Shown piece by piece: positions 46,302-54,478 of a DNA stretch of 64,000 nt; the first letter of the stretch is position 1, and each line of letters opens with the position of its first letter. The notes below the pieces were generated by a model. That model saw only the letters and a list, made by a program, of their open reading frames with translations, was not told the origin of the DNA and did not search any database. Source of the DNA: Burkholderia mayonis (lineage in GTDB: Bacteria; Pseudomonadota; Gammaproteobacteria; Burkholderiales; Burkholderiaceae); contig NZ_CP013386.1 in assembly GCF_001523745.2 (NCBI RefSeq), positions 3,286,001 to 3,350,000 of the forward strand, in the 5' to 3' direction. A program made the position numbers and the translations under genes.

Positions 46302-46345
46302 GGGCGGCGCGACCCGCGAGCGAAACGCTTCGGGCCGCGCCGCCC
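46302..46345 (-). terminator. Strong hairpin between the precursor gene and the cyclodehydratase gene
   Basis: GGGCGGCGCG (46302-46311) pairs perfectly with CGCGCCGCCC (46336-46345), and inner CCCG/CGGG and AGCG/CGCT pairs extend it. No T-run on either side. Such a structure could protect the precursor mRNA and lower read-through to the enzyme gene. Confidence 0.55.
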
Positions 46346-46362
46346 GTTGCCGTATGAACGGC

Positions 46363-46722
46363 TCAGCAGCAGGTGAACAGATAGGCAGGTCCGGCGTCGT
46401 TATACGCGGCGAGCGCGATGCCCTCGTCGGCGAGTTCGCCAGGCCGCGTCGGGATGCCGACGCTCATCGCGTTGACCGGCAGGTGCCAGCGCCGCGTATG
46501 CGGCTTCCAGCCATATCCGTCTTTCGGGTTCGCTTCGACGATCTTGAGATTCAGGATCCATGGACAGCGATAGTCGAGATAGCGTTCGAGCGCGTCGTAC
46601 GGATCGGCGAGCAGCTTCTTCCTGAACTCATCGTTCTCCCAAGACAGCGCGATCGCGCGCAGATAGACTTCCTGAAACTCGAGCATCGATTCCTGCGAGG
46701 GGACTGCGTTGTTGTCGGCCAT
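46363..46722 (-). CDS. TOMM precursor, nitrile-hydratase-like leader, C-terminal ...FTCC core
   Basis: 119 residues. The first 100 form a folded leader related to nitrile hydratase alpha subunits (EFQEVYLRAIALSWENDEFR, DPYDALERYLDYRCPW), as in the BMA_0021/BMA_0022 family of predicted TOMM peptides. The extreme C-terminus after LAAYNDAGPAY is LFTCC, giving Thr, Cys and Cys for azole formation. Start ATG 46720-46722 with GGAGAT upstream. One base separates it from the second precursor. No double-glycine cleavage site is evident, so the mature product is unclear. Confidence 0.9.
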   Translation of the reverse strand: MADNNAVPSQESMLEFQEVYLRAIALSWENDEFRKKLLADPYDALERYLDYRCPWILNLKIVEANPKDGYGWKPHTRRWHLPVNAMSVGIPTRPGELADEGIALAAYNDAGPAYLFTCC

Positions 46723-46723
46723 G

Positions 46724-47086
46724 TCAGATCTCCTTGCGGTCCGGTCCAAACAGACTGATGTGCTTCGCGTTGTACGCGGCGAGCGCGGCCGCCCGCTCTT
46801 CCGGCGGCGGCGCCGGCGGCAGCGCAAGCTCGAGCGTGTTGGTCTCGTTCGTCGTCCAGCCGCCGTTTATACGCGGCGCCCACGTCGCGCTGTCCTCATG
46901 CACCTTCAGATGCATCTTCATCGGGAACCGATAGTCGAAGTACTCGTGCAGCGCTTCGACCGGGTCGTCGATCAGTTGCGCGCGAAACTTCGGGTCGTGC
47001 CAGGCCGCCGCGATCGCCTGCACGATCACGGCGCGGTATTCGAGAAACTGGTCGTACGACGGCATATTAGGGCCTTGGTCCATCAT
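46724..47086 (-). CDS. Second TOMM-type precursor/partner, nitrile-hydratase-like, without core cysteine
   Basis: 120 residues, paralogous to the other precursor (DDPVEALHEYFDYRFPMKMH against ADPYDALERYLDYRCPWILN, and AALAAYNAKHISLF against IALAAYNDAGPAYLF). Its C-terminus is LFGPDRKEI, with no Cys and only one Ser after AAYN. It may be a chaperone-like partner of the first peptide or a Ser-only substrate. ATG at 47084-47086 overlaps the stop of the upstream kinase gene (ATGA). Confidence 0.88.
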   Translation of the reverse strand: MMDQGPNMPSYDQFLEYRAVIVQAIAAAWHDPKFRAQLIDDPVEALHEYFDYRFPMKMHLKVHEDSATWAPRINGGWTTNETNTLELALPPAPPPEERAAALAAYNAKHISLFGPDRKEI

Positions 47087-50000
47087 CGCTCTTCTCCCGT
47101 GGTTGAACGGAGTTCTCGTTGCAACTCGCGCAGCTCCGCCTGCGCTTTCTTCACGATTCGAGCCATGCCGCCCTGCTTCGCGACGGCGGCAGCCTGCACG
47201 CACAACGCCTCGACGGCGTCGCCCGCGCGGCGCCCGTGCGCTTCGTGCACGCAGCGCGCTTTCTTGAGCAGCAGTTCAGCGACGTAGTAGCGCTCGTCCG
47301 TCGATTCGGCGAGCGCGAGACACTCGTCGAGCGTCGCAACGGCGGCATGCCAATCGCCGCGCGCGGCGTCGATGTCGGCGACGACCGACGCGTAATAAGT
47401 GAGTCCCAGCAAGCATCCCGATACGCGCAGCGCGTCGACGTTCGCGAGCGCCGCGTCGCGATCGCCGCCGCACCACGCGTGCACGACGGCCGCGTAGCGC
47501 TCGACCGCATTGAGCCCGTAGCAGCGCGACAGCCGCAGCACCGCGTCCGACGTCACGCGCGCGCCGTCGCGATCGCCCGCGCATTGCTGCATCCGCGCGA
47601 GATACATCATCGTCACGCCGATCGTCGGCAGATGATCGCTGCAGGTCGCGAGATGGACCGCATCGTGCGCGAGCGCGAGCGTATGCGCGACGTCGTCGTC
47701 GATGCCCCACAGCACGCTCGCGCGCGCGGTCAGCGCCCAGGCGCGCGTATCGAGGCCGAACGTGCGGCGATGGTCGGCGTCGCGGCGCGGGTCGTACGCG
47801 GCGAGCGCCGCATCGAACGCGTCGAGCGCGAGCGTGTAGTGGCCGTCGATCCAGAGGCTCATCCCGCGCAGCGTGTCGGCGGCGACGCCGAGATCCGCGA
47901 GCGCCGACGCGCGCGCGAGATCCGACAGCTGCGCGCCGATGCGGCGCACCGCCGCACGATCGCCCGCGACGTGGTGATACACGGCGACCGTCCACAACGC
48001 GCTCGCCGCCGCCTTCGCGTCGCGCAGCGCGCCGACGCGCGACAGCACGCGGTCGGTGTGCTCGCGCACGCGCGGCTCGCCCCAGCCGTCGCGCGCCATC
48101 TGCGCGTGCGCGAGCGTCAGGTCGACCGCGACCGCATCTTCTTCCTGCCCCGGATAATCGCAATGCAGCAGCCAGCCGCGCACGGCGCCCGCATAGCGGA
48201 TCGCGTCGTCGTGCAGCGCACGCTCGAGCGCGCGGCGCGCCGAAGCAATGCCGTGCGGCACCGCTTCGGCGAACGCATGCGCGTGCGCGAAATGATCGGC
48301 GATGCTCGCGGACCGCGCCGCCGGATCGCCGCCCGCGGGACGCGCGAGCAACGCCTGCGCGACACGCCGGTGATTCGCGCGGCGCATCGCGGCCGGCATC
48401 GATTCATACGCGGCCTCGCGCAGCAGCGCGTGACGGAACACGTACGTCGCGCCGCCGATCCGGTGCTGCGCGTACAGCACGCGGCCTTCGAGCAGCCGCC
48501 TCAGACGATCGTCGAGCGCCGCGCCCGCATGCGGCGACGCGTCGGCGAGCAGCCGCGCGTCGACTTCGAGGCCGATCGTCGCGGCGAGCTGCACGGTGTC
48601 GAGCGCGTCGTCCGCGTGTTCGAGCGCGAGCTCGAGCGTCTCGCGCAGGCTGCCAGGCAGCGGGCAGCGCCCCGCCTCGGCGAGATCCGGCAAGCGCCCG
48701 CCTGCCGCCGGCGCGATGCCGCCGAAAGCGAGCGCGCGCATCGTTTCCTCGACGTACAGCGGCACGCCGCCCGTGCGCTTCACGAGGAAGTCGAGCGCCG
48801 CGCGGTCCGCGCCGGCATCGGGCATCAGCGACACGATCAGGTTGCGCGTCGCGGCGGCCGACAGGCGGCGCAACATGAGCCGCTCGGTGCCGCCGCGCCA
48901 GCGCTCGAGTTGTTCCGGCCGCGACGTCAGCACGACGCACACCGCCGCGCAGGCCGGGTGATGCGCGAGCGCGTCGAGAAAATCGCCTGTCGCGCTGTCG
49001 ACCCATTGCACGTCGTCGACGATCAGGAGCACGGGACCGCCGCCGCCGAGCGAGCCGAGCAACTGGCACAGCACGTCGAAGAGCGCCTGCTGCTGCCGCG
49101 CGCCCGACCAGCGCAGCTTGTCGGCACCGCCCGGCAGGCCGAGCCACGCGGCGAGCGTCGCGCGCGCGGACGCGCGATCGCCGTCGAACACTTCGAGCAT
49201 CCGGTCGAGCGCCTGCGGATCGCCCGCATCGAGCTGCCAGTGCGCACGCACGAAGCGCAGGATCGGAAACAGCGCGTGGTTCGTTTGCTCCGGCAGGCAC
49301 ACGCACGCGGCGCACGCGCCGTGCTGCGCACGCACCGTCTCGCGCAGCGCGTGCACGAGCCGCGACTTGCCGATCCCCGGCTCGCCGACGACGAGCGTCG
49401 CGCGCCGCGCGGCCGCGTGCTTGCCGCCCGCCGCTGCGCGCACCGCGTCGCGCCACGCGCGCGCGAGCGCCGCCTGCTCGCGATCGCGTCCGACGATCGG
49501 CGCCGCGTCGCCGAGTTCGAGCGACTCGAACGGCCCGCGCTCGTAGCGCTCGCCGAGCAGCTCGCGCACCGGTTGCGGCGCCGCGCCGGGCGCGGCGAAC
49601 GCGAGCGGAGTCGCCGCGGCGTCGACGTGACGCTCGAGCGCGCGCGCCGCTTCGTCGCTCAACAGGATGCGGCCCGGCTGCGCGACGCGCTGCAGGCCGA
49701 CGGCCGCGCTCGCGATCGCGCCGCCCGACGCGCCGCGCGCATTCGCGAGCGCCGTGCCGACATGGATCGCGCCCGCGATCTCGACGCGCCACGCGGGCTC
49801 ACCCGCGCCGTCGGCCACCGGCTGCGGCGCGCTCGCCGCCTGCCCCGCCTGCCGCGTCATTTCGAGCGCCGCGCGGCACGCGCGCTGCGCGGGCCGATCG
49901 ATCCCTTCCGGATAGCCGAAGTAGAACAGCAGCGTGTCGCCGAGCGCGCCCGCGACATGGCCGCCATAGCGCACCGCAATGTCCGAGCAGCGTGTGAGCC

Positions 50001-51147
50001 AGTGCGCGTGGAACGCATCGAGCGCCTCTTCGGCCGCCGCCGCGTCGTCCGGCTGCGCGCCGTCCGCGACGACCGCGACGCGACAGCACAGCGCAGTGAC
50101 CTGCCGCCGTCCGACGGGCGCGTCGACGGCGGTCTGCCCGCCGCGCTCGCTGTACGCGACACCCGGCTCCGCCTGCGCGCGCGGCCCGTAGCGCAAGCCG
50201 CCGACGAGCGCCGGAAAATGGATCGCGCGAAACCGGTTCGCAAGCGCCTGTGCGGATTCCGCACGCTGCCGCGGATCCTTGTTCAGCGCATCGCGCAGCA
50301 CGTCGCCGATCGGATGCGCGGCGATCGCAGGCGGCAGCGCGACATCGACAGGGCTCAGATGCTGATACAGCACGTCCGCGACGCTCGCGCCCTGCATCAC
50401 CGGATGCCCGGTCAGGCATTCGATCACCATCAGGCCCCACGCGTAGAAGTCGCTTTTCGCGGTCGGCGGCTCGCCGCGCAGTTGCTCCGGCGCGCAATAC
50501 TGCGGCGAGCCGAGCACCTCGGTCGTCGCGGTGAGCGTCAGCTCGTCGGCCGCATGCGCATCCGGCAGCAGCGCGCCGATTCCGAAGTCGAGGATCTTCG
50601 CGCGCGGCTCGCCGTCGATCGTCGTCACCATCACGTTCTGCGGCTTCAGATCGCGATGCACGACGCCGCTCGCGTGCGCGTGCGCGAGACCGTCGAGCAC
50701 CTGCGCCATCAGCGCGCCCGTCGCCTCGGCGGGCAACGCGCCGTCGGCCGCGAGCAGCGCACGCAGCGTGCGGCCCGCGACGTGCTCGAACACCGCGAAC
50801 AGCACGCCGTCCGGCGTCTCGCCGCTGTCGAGCAGCGCGACGACGTTCGGATGCGACAGCCGCGCGCACAGCGCCATCTCGCGGCGAAAGCGCGCGCGCA
50901 GGCGGGCGCTTTCGCGCACGCCGCGCGGCGCATCCTCACGCAGCAGCTTGACGGCGACGCGCTGCGACGTGTCGAGCCGGCTCGCTTCATGCACACGGCC
51001 CGCGCCGCCTTCGCCGAGCACGGCGCCGAGCCGGTAGCGATGCTCGCCCTGCAGCTCATCGCCTTCGCCGGGCAGCGGCGGCGCCGGCATGCGCGACGCG
51101 TGGCGATTGCCGGCGTGCGCGCGTTCGGCCAGAACGGAAGAAGACAT
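47083..51147 (-). CDS. TOMM system kinase/cyclase/ATPase fusion protein
   Basis: 1354 residues. Order: Ser/Thr kinase (residues about 35-300) with glycine loop LGAVLGEGGAGRV, VAVKLL lysine, HRDLKPQN and DFGIG; a class III nucleotide-cyclase-like domain (about 330-470, GDTLLFYFGYPEGIDRPAQR) whose usual metal-binding aspartate motif near VTALCCRVAVVAD is degraded; a P-loop ATPase (LVVGEPGIGKSRLVHAL, about 580); and a C-terminal TPR/helical-repeat region. This architecture matches the kinase/cyclase fusion known beside TOMM precursors. It probably signals to the FHA protein encoded just upstream. Start ATG at 51145-51147; an extension to 51477 overlaps the FHA gene and is not coding. Confidence 0.93.
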   Translation of the reverse strand: MSSSVLAERAHAGNRHASRMPAPPLPGEGDELQGEHRYRLGAVLGEGGAGRVHEASRLDTSQRVAVKLLREDAPRGVRESARLRARFRREMALCARLSHPNVVALLDSGETPDGVLFAVFEHVAGRTLRALLAADGALPAEATGALMAQVLDGLAHAHASGVVHRDLKPQNVMVTTIDGEPRAKILDFGIGALLPDAHAADELTLTATTEVLGSPQYCAPEQLRGEPPTAKSDFYAWGLMVIECLTGHPVMQGASVADVLYQHLSPVDVALPPAIAAHPIGDVLRDALNKDPRQRAESAQALANRFRAIHFPALVGGLRYGPRAQAEPGVAYSERGGQTAVDAPVGRRQVTALCCRVAVVADGAQPDDAAAAEEALDAFHAHWLTRCSDIAVRYGGHVAGALGDTLLFYFGYPEGIDRPAQRACRAALEMTRQAGQAASAPQPVADGAGEPAWRVEIAGAIHVGTALANARGASGGAIASAAVGLQRVAQPGRILLSDEAARALERHVDAAATPLAFAAPGAAPQPVRELLGERYERGPFESLELGDAAPIVGRDREQAALARAWRDAVRAAAGGKHAAARRATLVVGEPGIGKSRLVHALRETVRAQHGACAACVCLPEQTNHALFPILRFVRAHWQLDAGDPQALDRMLEVFDGDRASARATLAAWLGLPGGADKLRWSGARQQQALFDVLCQLLGSLGGGGPVLLIVDDVQWVDSATGDFLDALAHHPACAAVCVVLTSRPEQLERWRGGTERLMLRRLSAAATRNLIVSLMPDAGADRAALDFLVKRTGGVPLYVEETMRALAFGGIAPAAGGRLPDLAEAGRCPLPGSLRETLELALEHADDALDTVQLAATIGLEVDARLLADASPHAGAALDDRLRRLLEGRVLYAQHRIGGATYVFRHALLREAAYESMPAAMRRANHRRVAQALLARPAGGDPAARSASIADHFAHAHAFAEAVPHGIASARRALERALHDDAIRYAGAVRGWLLHCDYPGQEEDAVAVDLTLAHAQMARDGWGEPRVREHTDRVLSRVGALRDAKAAASALWTVAVYHHVAGDRAAVRRIGAQLSDLARASALADLGVAADTLRGMSLWIDGHYTLALDAFDAALAAYDPRRDADHRRTFGLDTRAWALTARASVLWGIDDDVAHTLALAHDAVHLATCSDHLPTIGVTMMYLARMQQCAGDRDGARVTSDAVLRLSRCYGLNAVERYAAVVHAWCGGDRDAALANVDALRVSGCLLGLTYYASVVADIDAARGDWHAAVATLDECLALAESTDERYYVAELLLKKARCVHEAHGRRAGDAVEALCVQAAAVAKQGGMARIVKKAQAELRELQRELRSTTGEER

Positions 51148-51157
51148 GAAGTGCCGC

Positions 51158-52165
51158 TCAGCCCAGCGGGGCGGGCGAGACGAACGTCGATGCGCCGCGC
51201 GCGGCCGGTTCGGGTATCGGCGCGAAAGCGTCGGCCTCGACCGACTGGCATTCGAGCCGGTCGCCGCGCACGACGCGGAACGCGAGCGCGCCGAACCGCA
51301 CGCCGCCGCGGCGGCGCTCGACGAGCTCGGGAGAGCCGGGGGACAGGAGCGGCAGGAATTGCGTGCGGGCGCGATGGATCTGTACGTTGACGTGCGATTC
51401 GTCGAGACCGAGCATGCGTGCGAGCACGTCGAGCTCGATCCAGCCCTGCGACGCGGCGTCGTAGCCCGCTTGAGCATCGGCGAAACGCGCGCGTGCGAGC
51501 GTCACGAGACAGTAGTGATGGGCGCGCGCGCCGAGATCGACGACGCCGCCGCGCGTGTGCAGCGTCGCCGTCACGTGCTCCTCGTCGCGGCTCACCGTGA
51601 AGTCGATTCGCTGCGGCAGCGTCGCATCCTGCGCGGCGCGCGGCAGCGCGGCCGTCATGCTGCGATGCGCGAGCACCAATTGCCATGCGAAATCGCCGCA
51701 GATCACCGCATCGCCATCGTGCAGCACGCGCGGCGGCGCCGTGTCGTCGCAGAGCCAGTCGCCCTGCGCGGAGCGGCTGACGGTGATCGCCGCGCCCGGT
51801 AGCGCCTGCGCGCGATCGAGCGTGATCGGCTGCGCGGGCGAACGCAGCGGCCACAGCATGTCGACGGGCTCGCCGAGATGACGGGCCCGCCAGCGAACCG
51901 AGCCGGCGCTGCCGAACTGGATCAGGTCGCCGTCGGTCAGCACGACCCGTTCGCCTTCGCCGACGAATCTCCCGGACACGAACGTGCCGTTGCGGCCGTG
52001 GTCGTGCAGTTCCCACTGCCCCGCCGCCCAGCAGATGCTCGCATGGATGCGCGACACGTAAGGATCGGCGATGACCGTGTCGCAGCGCTGCGGATCGCGA
52101 CCCAATACGTGGTGCGCGCGCAGCAGACAGGCTTCCCCGGAAAGACCGTTTTCCAATAACGCCAT
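51158..52165 (-). CDS. FHA domain protein, first gene of the TOMM operon
   Basis: 335 residues. The N-terminal FHA domain has the phosphothreonine-binding set VLGRDP, SRIHA and GRNGTFVSG. The C-terminal half (from about 185) has a winged-helix-like segment (SQGWIELDVLARMLGLDESH, NVQIHRARTQFLPLL), hinting at DNA binding. It precedes the kinase/cyclase gene by 10 bases, a natural kinase-reader pair. ATG at 52163-52165 is preferred; a TTG at 52195 is an in-frame alternative. Confidence 0.88.
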   Translation of the reverse strand: MALLENGLSGEACLLRAHHVLGRDPQRCDTVIADPYVSRIHASICWAAGQWELHDHGRNGTFVSGRFVGEGERVVLTDGDLIQFGSAGSVRWRARHLGEPVDMLWPLRSPAQPITLDRAQALPGAAITVSRSAQGDWLCDDTAPPRVLHDGDAVICGDFAWQLVLAHRSMTAALPRAAQDATLPQRIDFTVSRDEEHVTATLHTRGGVVDLGARAHHYCLVTLARARFADAQAGYDAASQGWIELDVLARMLGLDESHVNVQIHRARTQFLPLLSPGSPELVERRRGGVRFGALAFRVVRGDRLECQSVEADAFAPIPEPAARGASTFVSPAPLG

Positions 52166-52300
52166 TTCGTCGACCTGCGGAAAAATGCACGACAACCTGT
52201 GGCACCGCTATATGGATATCGTGCGCGTCTTATGTGAATGATTGACGGTCGAATATCAGATTCTGTTGAATCATAGGCAAGCGCCGCATCAGCGACAAGG

Positions 52301-52372
52301 CGTAATTGGATGTAATGGATTTCGTTGATCGTCTCGCCTACGTTTTGTTTCACCGGCACATCCGTATGCCGG
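52301..52372 (+). repeat. Duplicated upstream element, copy 1
   Basis: A 24-base block at 52301-52324 is followed, 28 bases on, by the inverted repeat CCGGCA-N8-TGCCGG (52353-52372), 53 bases before the ATG of the first small gene. The same arrangement recurs at 53285-53356. Probably a promoter/operator or 5' leader hairpin. Confidence 0.75.
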
Positions 52373-52425
52373 CGAAGATTCAATATTCCGAAAATGTGAC
52401 GGATATCTAGCGTTTGGAGACCATC

Positions 52426-52779
52426 ATGGGATTCTATGGACCCGAGCCGTTCGAAAAAGCGCGCGCCACGTACGTGTGGCTGGGCCTGCGCGTACCCGGC
52501 GCCCTCATCGTTGAGGTGGAAGGCAACGCGCCTCGCTTCACGACTGGCATTCAACTGGTACGCGATCCACACTTCGTCGGCGGACTGAAGGTGGACGTGA
52601 TGGGCTGGACGGGGCCGCTGTCGAGCGGCACGCAGCCATACCGGGTGCGACATACGTTCCAGGGCGTATTCCATCCGACGATCGTCGTCCACGGCAGCAA
52701 CAAGACCGAGGTCGTCGAGGTCAAGCAGATCCCGCACGAAGAAGCCGACGCGTTCCTGCAGGCGCTCGACGCCGCGTGA
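52426..52779 (+). CDS. Small protein of unknown function, paralogue A
   Basis: 117 residues, no family recognised. Predicted mostly beta-strand, no signal peptide or membrane segment. It shares with the product of the second small gene a common core: VPG, EGxAPxF, IxLxxDPxFxGG, VxGxxG, then Tyr and a later IxxxGxN. ATG at 52426 with GGAGA upstream. It is divergent from the TOMM operon across a 260-base spacer, so the two may share control. Confidence 0.7.
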   Translation: MGFYGPEPFEKARATYVWLGLRVPGALIVEVEGNAPRFTTGIQLVRDPHFVGGLKVDVMGWTGPLSSGTQPYRVRHTFQGVFHPTIVVHGSNKTEVVEVKQIPHEEADAFLQALDAA

Positions 52780-52787
52780 TCGCGGCG

Positions 52788-52814
52788 CGCCGGCCGGGTC
52801 GGAACCGGCCGGCG
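52788..52814 (+). terminator. GC hairpin after paralogue A
   Basis: CGCCGGCCGG (52788-52797) and CCGGCCGGCG (52805-52814) pair perfectly over a 7-base loop, 8 bases after the stop. No T-run. Confidence 0.45.
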
Positions 52815-52912
52815 GCGGCGAACGCCGCATTCCGAATCGTTTGCACGACAATCGGAGACGAGCGCTTTAAAAGCCAGAAAATCGCCGAACAAGAACAAGC
52901 GAACGAAAGCAC

Positions 52913-52944
52913 CCGGCGTCCGGCAACGGATCGCCGGTTTTTTT
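52913..52944 (+). terminator. Intrinsic terminator downstream of paralogue A
   Basis: CCGGCG (52913-52918) pairs with CGCCGG (52932-52937), with an inner TCCG/CGGA stem around GCAA, followed by seven T residues (52938-52944). The gene is therefore monocistronic. The rest of 52945-53284 holds no gene. Confidence 0.88.
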
Positions 52945-53284
52945 ATCGCAAGTCCGCCGGTCTCTCGAAACGAGCGCGCCGCATCGCGATTATCGAGAGA
53001 CAAATGCGCGACGCGCCGCGTTGAATGTGTTTCGATCCCGATGCTTCGCGATTGCGAATGTCGGCGACATCGCATTCATTGCCGACTGTCACGGTCGATG
53101 AATACGTCGATCGGAATCGGGACGATTTCGTGCGTGCATGTGTGCACGTGTGCATGCCGGCGGAATTGCTTGGCGACACGCGGCGGCGAAATCGATTTCG
53201 CATCGAGCCGCGGCTGCATGCGTCGATGCGAACCGAGGCGCGCCGCAGACCCACGATCCACCGCACACCGCCCGTCGCGCGCGA

Positions 53285-53356
53285 CGTAATCGAGTGTAAT
53301 GGATTTCGCCGCCCCGCCGCCGTACTGTTCGTTTCACCGGCACTGCCGCATGCCGG
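53285..53356 (+). repeat. Duplicated upstream element, copy 2
   Basis: The 24-base block at 53285-53308 matches copy 1 at 21 of 24 positions. The inverted repeat CCGGCA-N8-TGCCGG at 53337-53356 follows after the same 28-base gap, 55 bases before the next ATG. The sequence between and around the blocks is much less conserved. Confidence 0.75.
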
Positions 53357-53411
53357 CAACGATGCTTCTCTCGATACATGACGCTGCGGGAAGCGGCGCG
53401 TGGAGACCAAC

Positions 53412-53789
53412 ATGAGTTCGTCGGACATCATCCAACCACGCCGGGTCCTCGTCTCGGTCGCGAGCGCAAAGGCTATGTATACGGCCTTGAGCCCGCACGT
53501 GCCGGGCTTCTTCCATATCATCGCGGAAGGCGAAGCGCCGCTCTTCGTCGGCAACATTCACCTCGCGCACGATCCCGGCTTCATCGGCGGGGTGCTCCTC
53601 CAGGTGGTGGGCATCGCCGGACGCCCGTCGCCGAGCGTCAAGAAGTACCGGACGCCGACTTGCTCGTTCGAGAGTCAGTATCACAAGGAGATCTTCATCC
53701 GTGGCGCGAACGGGATCATTCCCGTCAGCGTCGGGCTGTTCTGTCATGACGCCGCGCAAGCGCCCGCGGCGACGCTCGACGCCGAGTGA
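53412..53789 (+). CDS. Small protein of unknown function, paralogue B
   Basis: 125 residues, no family recognised. It aligns with paralogue A through the core (VPGFFHIIAEGEAPLFVGNI, LAHDPGFIGGVLLQVVG). It has a slightly longer N-terminus and two cysteines (TCSFES, LFCHD) that A lacks. No signal peptide. ATG at 53412 with TGGAGA upstream, as in A. The third small gene follows 61 bases later on the same strand without a terminator between. Confidence 0.7.
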   Translation: MSSSDIIQPRRVLVSVASAKAMYTALSPHVPGFFHIIAEGEAPLFVGNIHLAHDPGFIGGVLLQVVGIAGRPSPSVKKYRTPTCSFESQYHKEIFIRGANGIIPVSVGLFCHDAAQAPAATLDAE

Positions 53790-53850
53790 GCCGGCGAACG
53801 CCGCGCTTCCGCTCCGATCGATCGCCTGACGACAACAACAGAGAACGGGC

Positions 53851-54192
53851 ATGAACCAAGACCTGCTCGCACATATTCGGGCCGACCAGCTCGACGAGAG
53901 TATTTTCAACGCGTCCGGACATTCGGTGACGATCGGTCCGGTCACGCTGGAGTTTCGCGTCAGCGGGAAACCGGCTTCCGCGACGGCCGAGCTGTACATC
54001 GCGCGGCAGTTGATCGGCGGCTGCACGCTGAACCCCGCGCATCCGAGCGGCAAGTTCGGCGGCGCGGTCGACAAGCTGAAGTCCGAAGTCGATCTGACGC
54101 TCGACGTGCCCGGTAAGAAGCTGGACTACAGGCTTACCGTCTGCGCGCCGATCATCGGAGGCACGAGCAAGAGCGGCACGCTCGGCCTGTGA
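53851..54192 (+). CDS. Small protein of unknown function, beta-rich
   Basis: 113 residues, not recognised and not clearly related to the two preceding proteins. Alternating hydrophobic strands (HSVTIGPVTLEFRVSG, ATAELYIARQLIGGCTL, SEVDLTLDVPGKKLDYRLTV) suggest an all-beta sandwich; two cysteines are present; there is no signal peptide. GAGAACGG provides a ribosome site. Probably co-transcribed with paralogue B and ended by the terminator at 54444-54478. Confidence 0.65.
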   Translation: MNQDLLAHIRADQLDESIFNASGHSVTIGPVTLEFRVSGKPASATAELYIARQLIGGCTLNPAHPSGKFGGAVDKLKSEVDLTLDVPGKKLDYRLTVCAPIIGGTSKSGTLGL

Positions 54193-54225
54193 CCGTCGAA
54201 CGAGGGCCGGCTGACTGCGAACCGG

Positions 54226-54247
54226 CCGCCGCGGATTGCCGCGGCGG
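54226..54247 (+). terminator. GC hairpin after the third small gene
   Basis: CCGCCGCGG (54226-54234) pairs with CCGCGGCGG (54239-54247) over ATTG, without a T-run. Confidence 0.45.
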
Positions 54248-54443
54248 CGGCAAGCGGGGCACGCGCGGCGGACATCGGCTTCGGCAAATCGTGCGCCGTC
54301 GATCCGAAACGGCGCCCGGCAGACCGCGCATCGTCTGTCCGGAATAAAAACTATTTCGGTAGCACCTTGGTATCGTTTCGCGATAATGCAGGCACGCCCG
54401 TCCGAATGCGGCGGGATCGACAAAACAAGAAGCGCGCAAACGA

Positions 54444-54478
54444 AAAACCCGGTGATCCGGTCAGGATCGCCGGGTTTT
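54444..54478 (+). terminator. Intrinsic terminator of the small-protein unit
   Basis: AAAACCCGG (54444-54452) and CCGGGTTTT (54470-54478), with inner GATCC/GGATC pairing and a further T-run after one G. The remaining spacer to 54929 contains no convincing gene. Confidence 0.85.

Noticed and set aside
47119..51390. 1423-codon open frame on the plus strand opposite the kinase gene
   Set aside because: Antisense shadow produced by high GC; the translation is Arg/His/Ala-rich without motifs, whereas the minus strand has kinase, ATPase and TPR features.
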